DNA from: Geminicoccaceae bacterium
GTDB lineage: Bacteria > Pseudomonadota > Alphaproteobacteria > Geminicoccales > Geminicoccaceae
NCBI GenBank assembly: GCA_028285265.1
Contig: JANQPX010000003.1
Location: 1 to 64,000, forward strand
DNA length: 64,000 nt
Direction of reading: 5' to 3'
Position 1 is the stretch's first letter; every line of letters starts with the position of its first letter. This document shows, in pieces, positions 24,981 through 33,124 of the stretch. The translations under genes were made by a program, and so were the position numbers. The notes below the pieces were generated by a model. The model was given only the letters and a program-made list of their open reading frames with translations, searched no databases and was not told where the DNA came from.

Positions 24981-26021
24981 ATGAGTGTTCGCATTGCCGT
25001 GATCGGCGCCGGTATCATGGGCGCCGATCACGCCAGGATTATCGCAGACGATGTTCCGGGCAGTGTTTTGCAAGTGGTCTGCGATCTGTCGGCAGAACGC
25101 GCACGCGAGGTTGCTGAGATGACCGGGGCCTTGGATGTCGCCACCGATCCAAACGAGGTCATCCATCGTGCCGATGTCGATGCCGTCCTGATCGCGAGCC
25201 CGGATGACACCCATGCGCCTTTGACCCTCAGAGCGCTGGACCTTGGTAAGCCCGTGCTTTGCGAAAAGCCGCTCGCGCCTGGATCTGATGCCTGTTGGGA
25301 CGTGATCAACAAGGAAATCCAGATCGGCCGCCAACTCGTCCATCTCGGTTTCATGCGCCGATTTGATCCTTCCTATGCCGCGATGAAACAAGCCGTTGAT
25401 GATGGTGTGCTGGGCGTGCCCATTATGATGCACAACATGCACAGAAACGTGTCGGCTCCGCCGAGTTTCACGGGCGCGATGGCGATCACCAACTCCGCCC
25501 CTCACGAATTCGATATCGCGCGTTTTGTCCTCGGCACGGACTATGTTGCTGTCTCTGCCTTCCAACCCAAAGCTGTTGATAGCGCACGTGTGGGCGCGCC
25601 GGTGCTCATCATCCTCGAGACGACAGATGGTCAGCTCGTCAATATCGAAATCAACAACAACGCCGTCTATGGCTATGATGTCCGAGGCGAACTTGTCGGC
25701 GAAAAAGGCGCCGTCTCTTTGAACGCTGCTTCGCCAACGCGGCTTGATCTCGACCAGCAATCCGTGACGGCCTATGCGGCAGATTGGCGGCCACGTTTCG
25801 CCGAGGCCTATCGGTTGCAGGACAAAGCGTGGATACGGTCCATCGAGACGGATAAGCCGTCTGCGATCGCTGCCAATGCCTGGGATGGTTATTGTTCCTC
25901 ACGGGTGGCTGAGGCAGGCGTACGGGCCCTTCTCGAAGGCCAAAAGGTCATGATCGACATGGCGGTGAAGCCAACGCTCTATGCCGTCGATTCCGGCGCC
26001 GAAAGGGAACCACATCCATGA
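24981..26021 (+). CDS. Gfo/Idh/MocA oxidoreductase, inositol dehydrogenase-like
   Basis: NAD(P)-dependent dehydrogenase of 346 aa. The Rossmann motif VIGAGIMGADHARII begins at residue 5; CEKPLAPG near residue 97 contains the family's EKP lysine, and APHEFDIARF near residue 176 supplies the catalytic-region aspartate and histidine. By context (iolE and iolB downstream) it is probably a myo- or scyllo-inositol 2-dehydrogenase giving inosose. AGGAAA before the ATG fixes the start; its stop overlaps the next gene as ATGA. Confidence 0.9.
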   Translation: MSVRIAVIGAGIMGADHARIIADDVPGSVLQVVCDLSAERAREVAEMTGALDVATDPNEVIHRADVDAVLIASPDDTHAPLTLRALDLGKPVLCEKPLAPGSDACWDVINKEIQIGRQLVHLGFMRRFDPSYAAMKQAVDDGVLGVPIMMHNMHRNVSAPPSFTGAMAITNSAPHEFDIARFVLGTDYVAVSAFQPKAVDSARVGAPVLIILETTDGQLVNIEINNNAVYGYDVRGELVGEKGAVSLNAASPTRLDLDQQSVTAYAADWRPRFAEAYRLQDKAWIRSIETDKPSAIAANAWDGYCSSRVAEAGVRALLEGQKVMIDMAVKPTLYAVDSGAEREPHP

Positions 26022-26977
26022 AACTCGGGTTCGTTTCCGATAGTCTAGGCTCTATGAGCCTGGATGATCTTCTTGACTGCGCGACGCGCCTAGGCGTCGA
26101 AGGGATTGAGATCAATACCGGCGGCTGGTCGACAGCTCCTCACTTCGATCTGATCGCCATGCGGCAAAGTGCCGAGAGGCGACGACAGTTCCTCCGAATG
26201 TTTGAAGATCGCGGTCTCGACATCATCGCGCTCAATGCTAATGGCAACCCTCTTCACCCGACCGATGCGTCCCAGGCGGCATGCTTGAAAGACACGATCC
26301 GTATCGCCGGCGAGATGGGCATCAAAAAGGTCTGCACCATGTCCGGTCTGCCTGCCGGCAGCGCAGACGACAAGATGCCCAATTGGGTCGTCGCGTCCTG
26401 GCCACCAGAGACGCAGACGATTCTTCGCTATCAATGGGAAGAAAGGCTGCTTCCTTTCTGGTCGGATGTTGCCGATCTTGCCAAGGCGCATGGCGTCGAT
26501 CAAATCGCGCTTGAGCTTCACGGCAATCAATGCGTCTACAATGTTCCCTCACTCTTGAAGCTTAGAAAGCACATTGGTCCGAGCCTCGGTGCCAATCTCG
26601 ACCCGAGCCATCTCTTTTGGATGGGCGCCGATCCGCTGGCCGCGGCGGAAGCGTTGGGCGAAGCTGTCTTTCATGTCCACGCCAAGGACACGCTTTTAAA
26701 TGCACCTATTCAGGCGACGACGTCGCTGCTTGAAAATGGCTCGCTGATGGACATCCCGGCACGTTCCTGGAGTTACATCACGCTGGGCTTCGGCCATGGC
26801 GAGGAATGGTGGCGACAATTCTGCTACCGCCTGACCATGGCCGGCTATGACGGCTGGTTGTCCATCGAGCATGAGGATGTCTTGCTCAATGCACGCGAAG
26901 GCTTAGAGAAATCCATAGCTCTGTTGCGAGGCATAATGCCGACGGCACCCGCTGACTATGTGCCCCAGGCGGTTTGA
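26018..26977 (+). CDS. Sugar phosphate isomerase/epimerase-like TIM barrel
   Basis: AP endonuclease 2-type barrel of 319 aa with metal-ligand segments GVEGIEINTGGW, IALELHG, ANLDPSHLFWMG, VFHVHAKDT and WLSIEHED in the usual order. Related proteins in inositol operons act as inosose isomerase or dehydratase (IolI, IolH, IolE groups); this one is distinct from the true iolE downstream, and I cannot decide its step. Start overlaps the dehydrogenase stop, so the two are coupled. Confidence 0.88.
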   Translation: MKLGFVSDSLGSMSLDDLLDCATRLGVEGIEINTGGWSTAPHFDLIAMRQSAERRRQFLRMFEDRGLDIIALNANGNPLHPTDASQAACLKDTIRIAGEMGIKKVCTMSGLPAGSADDKMPNWVVASWPPETQTILRYQWEERLLPFWSDVADLAKAHGVDQIALELHGNQCVYNVPSLLKLRKHIGPSLGANLDPSHLFWMGADPLAAAEALGEAVFHVHAKDTLLNAPIQATTSLLENGSLMDIPARSWSYITLGFGHGEEWWRQFCYRLTMAGYDGWLSIEHEDVLLNAREGLEKSIALLRGIMPTAPADYVPQAV

Positions 26978-27250
26978 TGGCTGTCGGGGAGAAGGCGGCC
27001 ATGAGCAAGACGTGCCGCCAATCAGCCGCAGGAGGACGAGGTTCATGCGGTGTTTGATGATGTCGACGCTTCAGCTAGTGTCGCGCGACCTTGGCATGGC
27101 CGTTGTCGCTCAAGCACTGGGGACGAGCACTGGCGGAGGTCGTTGCGGTCTGTCGGACAGGCGGCATCCAAGGGTGAGTGGGACGCATTGGGCGCCCATC
27201 TGGTGACAGACGATCCGCCTTTTGCGGGGTCGAATTGAGGTGTGAAAGAC
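26978..27250. other. 273-base gap inside the inositol operon
   Basis: The gap is unusual in an otherwise tight operon. An ATG at 27045 follows a strong AGGAGGACGAGG and opens a 53-codon frame ending at 27206, but its composition (basic, no recognisable pattern) is not convincing. It may be a leader, an eroded gene or simply spacer. Confidence 0.3.
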
Positions 27251-28153
27251 ATGAGCGTGAACGTCGGAATTTCGCCGATTGCTTGGCAGAACGATGATCT
27301 GCCGGATATCACCGCTGACTTCACCATGGAGCAGGCGCTCAAGGAAGCGCGTGAGATCGGCTATAGCGGGGTCGAGCGAGGCCAGCGTATGCCGCATGAT
27401 ACCGAAGGGCTTCGTCGCTATCTCGACGCCAATGGTCTGGTGCTATGTGGTGGCTGGTGTTCTGGCAATCTTTTGGTCAATGACGTTGAGACGGAGCGAG
27501 CTGCGATCCGTCAACAAGTCGAGCAATTTGTCGCCTTAAAGGCCCCCTGCATCGTTTATGCCGAATGTTCAAACACGGTCCAGGGTGACCAGGGCATCGC
27601 GGTGAATGCCCGCCCCAGGCTCGAACGCGACGACGTTCGCGCCTATGGGCGAAAGCTCAGCGAAATTGCCAAGTGGACGGCGGATCAAGGCATGGTCCTG
27701 TCCTATCATCACCACATGGGGTCGATCATCGAGGCCGAAGCCGACATCGATGCGCTAATGGAAAGCTCGTCGCCTGAAGTGACGCTTTGCTTCGACACCG
27801 GACATCTCCTCTTTGGTGGTGGCGATGTCATGGCAACGATGAACCGTTGGACGGAGCGGCTGCATCATGTGCACTTCAAAGACATTCGGCCCGACATCGT
27901 GCAGGACGTTCGGCACAATAACAGGAGCTTTCTTGATGCGGTGATTGCTGGAGCCTTTACCGTGCCCGGGGACGGCTGCATTGACTTTCAAGCGGTGACC
28001 GATGTGCTGAAGGCGATGGATTATCGGGGCTGGATTGTGGTTGAGGCTGAGCAAGACCCCGCCAAGGCACCGCCTTTCGAGTATTCGAAGAAGGGCTATG
28101 ACCATATCGTTGAGGTTTGTGGCAAGGCGGGCCTGGCCATTGAACGCAACTAG
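27251..28153 (+). CDS. iolE: Myo-inosose-2 dehydratase
   Basis: The protein matches IolE in length and order: ISPIAWQNDDLPD at the start, GVERGQRMPHD, CGGWCSGNLL, then LSYHHHMGSIIEAEADIDAL, CFDTGHLLFGGGD, HHVHFKDIRPDI and GWIVVEAEQDP. It removes water from 2-keto-myo-inositol to give the diketone in inositol breakdown and needs a divalent metal. ATG 27251 has GAGGTG upstream and is preferred over an in-frame GTG at 27242. iolB follows after 9 bases. Confidence 0.95.
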   Translation: MSVNVGISPIAWQNDDLPDITADFTMEQALKEAREIGYSGVERGQRMPHDTEGLRRYLDANGLVLCGGWCSGNLLVNDVETERAAIRQQVEQFVALKAPCIVYAECSNTVQGDQGIAVNARPRLERDDVRAYGRKLSEIAKWTADQGMVLSYHHHMGSIIEAEADIDALMESSSPEVTLCFDTGHLLFGGGDVMATMNRWTERLHHVHFKDIRPDIVQDVRHNNRSFLDAVIAGAFTVPGDGCIDFQAVTDVLKAMDYRGWIVVEAEQDPAKAPPFEYSKKGYDHIVEVCGKAGLAIERN

Positions 28154-28162
28154 GGCATCGTG

Positions 28163-28969
28163 ATGGCTGATTTGTTGAGGAAACCTTTTGGTCAGCACGG
28201 CAAAGTGCATGATCTCACGCCGGACGTGGCGGGCTGGCGTTATGTCGGCTTCGGCCTCTATCGGTTACGCGCTGGTGACCGTGCTGCTGAGGCGACCGGT
28301 GATCGCGAAGTCATGATCGTCTTGATCGAGGGGCGGGCCCATCTGAACGGAGCCGGCCAGGATTGGGGTGTTCTCGGAGAGCGGATGGATGTTTTTGAGA
28401 AGACCGCACCCCACTGTCTTTATCTTCCCAATGAGACAACCTGGCAGGCAGAGGCTGTGACCGATTGCGTTCTCGCGATTTGCTCGGCGCCAGGGCATGG
28501 AGGCCACGGCGCGCGGCGGATCGGGCCCGACGGCATCACGCTTACCGAGCGCGGCAAGGGCACGAACACGCGCTATATCAATAATATCGCGATGGAAGAT
28601 GAGGACGTTTGCGACTCGCTATTGGTCACTGAAGTCTTCACACCCGCCGGCCACTGGTCATCCTATCCCAGCCATCGCCATGATGAGGACGATTATCCCC
28701 GAATTACCTATTTGGAAGAGACCTATTACCACCGGCTCAATCCAGCGAATGGCTTCGGAATTCAGCGTGTCTACACCGATGACGGCAGGCTTGATGAGAC
28801 CATGGCGGTCGCCGATGGAGATGTGGTTCTCGTACCCCGCGGCCACCATCCCTGTGGCGCCCCTTATGGCTACGAGATGTACTATTTGAATGTCATGGCA
28901 GGGCCGCTTCGAAAATGGCGCTTTGTGCCGTCGCCCGACGTCGCCTGGATCATGGAACGGGACGCTTGA
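28163..28969 (+). CDS. iolB: 5-deoxy-glucuronate isomerase
   Basis: A bicupin of 268 aa in the IolB family. Conserved segments include TGDREVMIVLIEGRA, APHCLYLPNETTW, HWSSYPSHRHDEDDYPR and HHPCGAPYGYEMYYLNVMAG; the histidine cluster SYPSHRHD is the metal site. It converts 5-deoxy-D-glucuronate to 5-dehydro-2-deoxygluconate. Last gene of the four-gene inositol set; iolA, iolC and iolD are not in this window. Confidence 0.95.
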   Translation: MADLLRKPFGQHGKVHDLTPDVAGWRYVGFGLYRLRAGDRAAEATGDREVMIVLIEGRAHLNGAGQDWGVLGERMDVFEKTAPHCLYLPNETTWQAEAVTDCVLAICSAPGHGGHGARRIGPDGITLTERGKGTNTRYINNIAMEDEDVCDSLLVTEVFTPAGHWSSYPSHRHDEDDYPRITYLEETYYHRLNPANGFGIQRVYTDDGRLDETMAVADGDVVLVPRGHHPCGAPYGYEMYYLNVMAGPLRKWRFVPSPDVAWIMERDA

Positions 28970-29308
28970 ACGACGTCGACAGTTCATCTCGGACGGTTGC
29001 GATCGGATCAGGGACAACAAGGTCCGGGGTGTTTCGTTGTTCATGCAAGTCGAGGACGACCCTAGGCCTTGGCGTCATCGACCGCTTGTCGTGATCGCAA
29101 CGATCGTGGCCAAGGCACGGAATCCATGATCGTGACCCTGCTCGATAAGGATGAGGGGGCTCGACTTTCAGGCTTTTCGATACGCGCTGGCCCACCGGAT
29201 AGGATCGGGCGCTTCGAGCGATGGAATGATGTCTTGTGTGTCGGGACCCTGAGGTAGGAGGGGCTTACGATCGACCGTCGCTATCGCGGGTTCTTATCAG
29301 AGACCAGA
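28970..29308. other. Intergenic region after iolB
   Basis: About 340 bases between the inositol operon and a convergent minus-strand gene. No supported gene or clear terminator is visible. Confidence 0.5.
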
Positions 29309-29803
29309 TCACTGGCCCGCCGCCTGAACATCATCCCATGGCTCCAAAGAGGCGAGTAATTCGCCTCTCAGCAGGGCGCCTTCAATAGCAAAGCGGAACC
29401 GGTAATCCCGAACGGCTGCCGTTGGCAAGACATCCATGATGTGATCGGAGACGTTTCGAAGGGATCGTGCCTCATCAGTCCTCTCGCAGAGGATGACCGT
29501 TGGATGGATCTTACTACCGTCTGGGAAGAGCTTGAGCGCGATACTCGGCCAGTCATCGGCATGCTCGAGATGGACGATCGTGAGATCCACATGGCCGGGT
29601 TCGACGCGGCCGTTAGCATCATCGAACGTTGGGATCGATCGAAGGCAGGCACGAAGCAAATGGAGGGAGCTTTTGATCTGCGCGACGAGCCCTTGGTCAC
29701 CGGACACAATATCGATGCGCAGCGGGGTTCTCAGGCCAGCCGTCTTGCGAATGTTGGCGGCGCCTTTGGGCCTAAACGGCGTTGGCGCATCATAGAGTTC
29801 CAT
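29309..29803 (-). CDS. Unknown protein, possibly a degenerate receiver domain
   Basis: A 164-aa protein. The part from about residue 28 alternates strands and helices like a response-regulator receiver: LRIDIVSGDQGLVAQIKSSL, VDLTIVHLEHADDW, TVILCERTDEARSL, HIMDVLPTAAVRDYRFRFAIE. The position of the phospho-acceptor reads HLE, so an aspartate is missing. No output domain. It stands alone, with a 17-base palindrome in its promoter region. A receiver-like fold is my inference. Confidence 0.45.
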   Translation of the reverse strand: MELYDAPTPFRPKGAANIRKTAGLRTPLRIDIVSGDQGLVAQIKSSLHLLRACLRSIPTFDDANGRVEPGHVDLTIVHLEHADDWPSIALKLFPDGSKIHPTVILCERTDEARSLRNVSDHIMDVLPTAAVRDYRFRFAIEGALLRGELLASLEPWDDVQAAGQ

Positions 29804-29860
29804 CGGTTTCGCCTTGAACGGAGAGTGCTGATCATGGTGTTACGACAATGATCTAAAAAA

Positions 29861-29877
29861 ATCAACTATTAGTTGAT
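29861..29877. promoter_or_regulatory. 17-base perfect palindrome, candidate operator
   Basis: ATCAACTATTAGTTGAT has 8-base perfect arms around a single T, in an AT-rich stretch 58 bases upstream of the minus-strand start at 29803. This fits an operator for a dimeric regulator near the promoter of the receiver-like gene. Confidence 0.6.
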
Positions 29878-30211
29878 AATTTCGATAGTTTTCTGACTCT
29901 TTGGAGCAAACTTTGTTGCGTTTGACCCGAGATTTCGGATCGGGGCGTTCTCATGAACGTCGATCGTCATGACGAGATCGACGAAGGAATCGCAAGATGC
30001 TCCGAGGATGGCCGCCACCTCATGTGAGCAGGCAAGCAAGAGCCAATGGCGTCATCAAAGCCGACATCCGGTCGCCAGGCGAGGTTTGAGACCCACGATG
30101 ACGGCTCTGGCACCGACGACATGACGCGCCCGGAGCCGGGACGTCCAGTCAGTGTGCGGCGTGCGCCTTCGCGTCGCTCGTCAGGTCGCCGTCGACCATG
30201 GCTGAGGTCGA
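29878..30211. other. Intergenic region downstream of lpdA
   Basis: About 330 bases between the palindrome and the lpdA stop. No supported gene; open frames on both strands look like chance. No clear terminator for the TCA operon found. Confidence 0.5.
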
Positions 30212-31618
30212 CTAGATGTGCAGGGGTAAGCCGTGCGCTGCGAGTGCAGCTTCCTTCACCGCTTCTTCCAACGTCGGATGGGCATGACATGTCCGTGCCA
30301 AGTCTTCTGACGAGGCACCGAACTCGATGGCCAGGGCTGCTTCCGCAATCATGGTTCCGGCATCTTCGCCAATGATATGCACACCGAGCAGGCGGTCTGT
30401 CTCTGCATCGGCGAGAACCTTGACAAAGCCATCGATGTTGCCGGTAGCCCGAGCTCGTGAATTGGCCGAGAAAGGAAACTTGCCAACATTATAGCTGATC
30501 TGCGCCTGTTTAAGGTCATCCTCCGTGCTACCGACCGATGCGACCTCTGGCGCGGTATAAATGACGGCAGGAATGGCTTCGTAATTGATATGTGGTCGCT
30601 GCCCAGCAATGCGTTCAGCGAGGAAAACGCCTTCATCCTCTGCTTTATGGGCGAGCATGGGGCCGGCAATCACGTCGCCAATGGCATAGATGCCATCAAT
30701 CGACGTGGCGAGGTTGGCGTCCACTTCGATACGGCCGTGATTATCCGTTTTCAGGCCCACCGTTTCGAGACCGAGGTCTTCGGTATAGGGACGACGACCT
30801 ATTGCCACGAGGACGACATCAGCCTTCATCGTTTCAGGATCGCCGCCTTCAGCAGGCTCGGTTGCCACCACCAGCCGATCGCCTGAACTGTCGACACTGG
30901 TCACCTTCGTGCCCAACATGAACCCGAGACCTTGGCGCGACAGCAGCCGTTGAAACTGCTTGGCCACTTCGGAGTCCATACCCGGCGTGATCCGATCCAG
31001 GAATTCAACAACCGTGACTTTAGCCCCGAGCCGACGCCAGACGGTGCCGAGTTCGAGGCCAATATAACCGGCGCCGACCACAACAAGGTGCCCGGGCACG
31101 GAATCGAGAGCCAGGGCCCCCGTGGAAGATACAATTCGCTTTTCGTCGACCTCAATGCCTGGCAGCGGCACGACATCTGAGCCGGTGGCGATGATGATAT
31201 TCTTGGTCGTTAAATCGCGATTGGTGCCATCATTACCCTCGACATGGACGGCACCAGGCCCCGTGATGCGGCCATGCCCGTAGATCGAGGTCACTTTGTT
31301 CTTACGGAAAAGGAATTCGATGCCTTGCGTCAGTTCCTTAACCACTTTGCTCTTGTGATCGAGCATGGCATCAAGATCGAGTTCGACCGAGCCCAGCTTG
31401 ATCCCGTGAGCATTCATGCCATTCATCGCCTCGGCATATAGCTCAGACGAATGCAGCAAGGCTTTGGAGGGAATACATCCGATATTGAGGCAGGTGCCGC
31501 CTAAGGTCTCGCGTCGCTCAACGCATGCTGTTTTCAGCCCGAGCTGGGCAGCTCGTATGGCCGCAACATAACCGCCAGGGCCGCTGCCGATGACAACGAC
31601 ATCATAGTCTTCATTCAT
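30212..31618 (-). CDS. lpdA: Dihydrolipoamide dehydrogenase
   Basis: E3 flavoenzyme of 468 aa. FAD-binding VVIGSGPGGYVAAIRAAQLG at residue 8, the redox disulfide GGTCLNIGCIPSKALLHS near residue 40, NAD-binding VVGAGYIGLELGTVW near 182, FAD contact GIYAIGDVIAGPMLAHKA near 310, and the C-terminal active-site CHAHPTLEEAVKEAAL. It reoxidises the lipoyl groups of the 2-oxoglutarate (and perhaps other) dehydrogenase complexes. Last gene of the TCA operon, about 115 bases after sucB. Confidence 0.97.
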   Translation of the reverse strand: MNEDYDVVVIGSGPGGYVAAIRAAQLGLKTACVERRETLGGTCLNIGCIPSKALLHSSELYAEAMNGMNAHGIKLGSVELDLDAMLDHKSKVVKELTQGIEFLFRKNKVTSIYGHGRITGPGAVHVEGNDGTNRDLTTKNIIIATGSDVVPLPGIEVDEKRIVSSTGALALDSVPGHLVVVGAGYIGLELGTVWRRLGAKVTVVEFLDRITPGMDSEVAKQFQRLLSRQGLGFMLGTKVTSVDSSGDRLVVATEPAEGGDPETMKADVVLVAIGRRPYTEDLGLETVGLKTDNHGRIEVDANLATSIDGIYAIGDVIAGPMLAHKAEDEGVFLAERIAGQRPHINYEAIPAVIYTAPEVASVGSTEDDLKQAQISYNVGKFPFSANSRARATGNIDGFVKVLADAETDRLLGVHIIGEDAGTMIAEAALAIEFGASSEDLARTCHAHPTLEEAVKEAALAAHGLPLHI

Positions 31619-31733
31619 TCAACAATCCGCCCTCATGCCATGACGCCCTGACGCTAGACCAAACGGTTCAACCTTCAAGCGTAATTTCAGTCAATTGTGT
31701 CTCATCAACCCCAAGCTCCGTCGATCCTGAGTC

Positions 31734-33071
31734 CTAAACCTCGAGAAGCAGACGCTCGGGATCTTCGATGATTTCCTTAATGCGTACCAGAAAAGTAACA
31801 GCTTCCCTACCGTCGACAAGGCGATGATCATAGCTCAGTGCCAAGTACATCATCGGACGAATAACCACCTCGCCGTCAACAGCGACTGGGCGCTCTTGGA
31901 TTTTGTGCATGCCAAGAATGCCAACCTGGGGTGGATTAAGAATGGGCGAACTCATCAGTGAGCCATACACGCCGCCATTCGAAATCGTGAACGTGCCGCC
32001 GATCAAGTCTTCCATCGAGAGCTTGCCGTCTCGCGCTTTGCTGCCGAGCTGATTGATCGACTTTTCACAATCGGCAAAACTCAACTGGTCGGCCCCGCGT
32101 AAGATCGGAACCACCAGACCGCTTGGTGTGCCCACGGCAACACCGATATCGAAGTTATGCTTGTAAACGATTTCGTCGCCGTCGATCTCGGCATTGAGAG
32201 CTGGAATCTCGCGAAGCGCACCGATCGTGGCTTTCACGAAGAACGACATGAAGCCTAACTTGACACCATGCTTCTTTTCAAACGTGTCCCGATAGCGCTT
32301 ACGAAGAGCAATCACATTGCTCATGTCGGCTTCGTTATACGTGGTCAAGATCGCCGCTGTGTTCTGCGCCTCTTTCAAACGCTCGGCAATACGCCGGCGC
32401 AGCCTCGTCATCTTGACCCGCTCTTCACCGCTCGACGGACGAGCGGCCGGGGCAGGGGTCTTCCCTTCCGTTCCGCGGGCGTCGCGCTTTTCTGATGAGG
32501 GGGAAGGGCTTGCGGGTGGCGCAACAGGAGCTGCTTGCTCTGCCTTCGGTGCCGGACTGCTTGATCCTTCAGAAGACGATGCCGGCGCGGCAGCAGACGG
32601 CGCCTCTTTACGCGCGTCGATAGCGGCCAGAACATCGCCCTTCGTGATATTCCCCTTCGGACCACTCGGCACCAAGCTGGCAACATCAATATTGTTCTCG
32701 TCGACCAGCTTTTTGACGGCAGGCGTCATGGTGCCGTGCGCGTCGCTAGCGCCTGTCGGTGCCGGCGACGTTGTCGGCGCTGAGGCCGCTTTTGCTGGGG
32801 CGCTGCCCTTGTTGCTATCGGCACTAGGCGCGCCCTTGTCATCGATCGCGCCCAGCAAGGCGCCAACCTCGACTTCGCCGCCCTGCTCCACAACAATCTC
32901 AGCCAGCGTTCCGCTCGCAGGCGCATTGTATTCGAGCGTCACCTTGTCGGTTTCCAGCTCCACCAATGGCTCATCTTCGACAACAGATTCACCAATCTGC
33001 TTGAACCATTTGGCGACGGTCGCTTCTGTTACCGATTCACCAAGGCTTGGTACACGAATTTCAACGCTCAT
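31734..33071 (-). CDS. sucB: Dihydrolipoyl succinyltransferase, E2 of 2-oxoglutarate dehydrogenase
   Basis: Domains in order: lipoyl domain (about 1-77; lipoylated lysine in [13 protein letters not shown]), an Ala/Pro/Ser-rich linker, a subunit-binding domain ([14 protein letters not shown] to KGDVLAAI), a second long linker, and the catalytic domain from about residue 215 with the active site [13 protein letters not shown]. The frame is open to 33116, but ATG 33071 with GAGGAAATC upstream matches the family start [13 protein letters not shown]. It makes succinyl-CoA with SucA and LpdA. Confidence 0.96.
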   Translation of the reverse strand: MSVEIRVPSLGESVTEATVAKWFKQIGESVVEDEPLVELETDKVTLEYNAPASGTLAEIVVEQGGEVEVGALLGAIDDKGAPSADSNKGSAPAKAASAPTTSPAPTGASDAHGTMTPAVKKLVDENNIDVASLVPSGPKGNITKGDVLAAIDARKEAPSAAAPASSSEGSSSPAPKAEQAAPVAPPASPSPSSEKRDARGTEGKTPAPAARPSSGEERVKMTRLRRRIAERLKEAQNTAAILTTYNEADMSNVIALRKRYRDTFEKKHGVKLGFMSFFVKATIGALREIPALNAEIDGDEIVYKHNFDIGVAVGTPSGLVVPILRGADQLSFADCEKSINQLGSKARDGKLSMEDLIGGTFTISNGGVYGSLMSSPILNPPQVGILGMHKIQERPVAVDGEVVIRPMMYLALSYDHRLVDGREAVTFLVRIKEIIEDPERLLLEV

Positions 33072-33124
33072 GATTTCCTCAGCCTGCAGGGCGTGGCGTT
33101 CCGACCGCCGCGCCAAAAAAACGT

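Noticed and set aside
27045..27206. A 53-codon ORF with a strong ribosome binding site in the inositol operon
   Set aside because: No recognisable content or coding signature; kept only as a remark.
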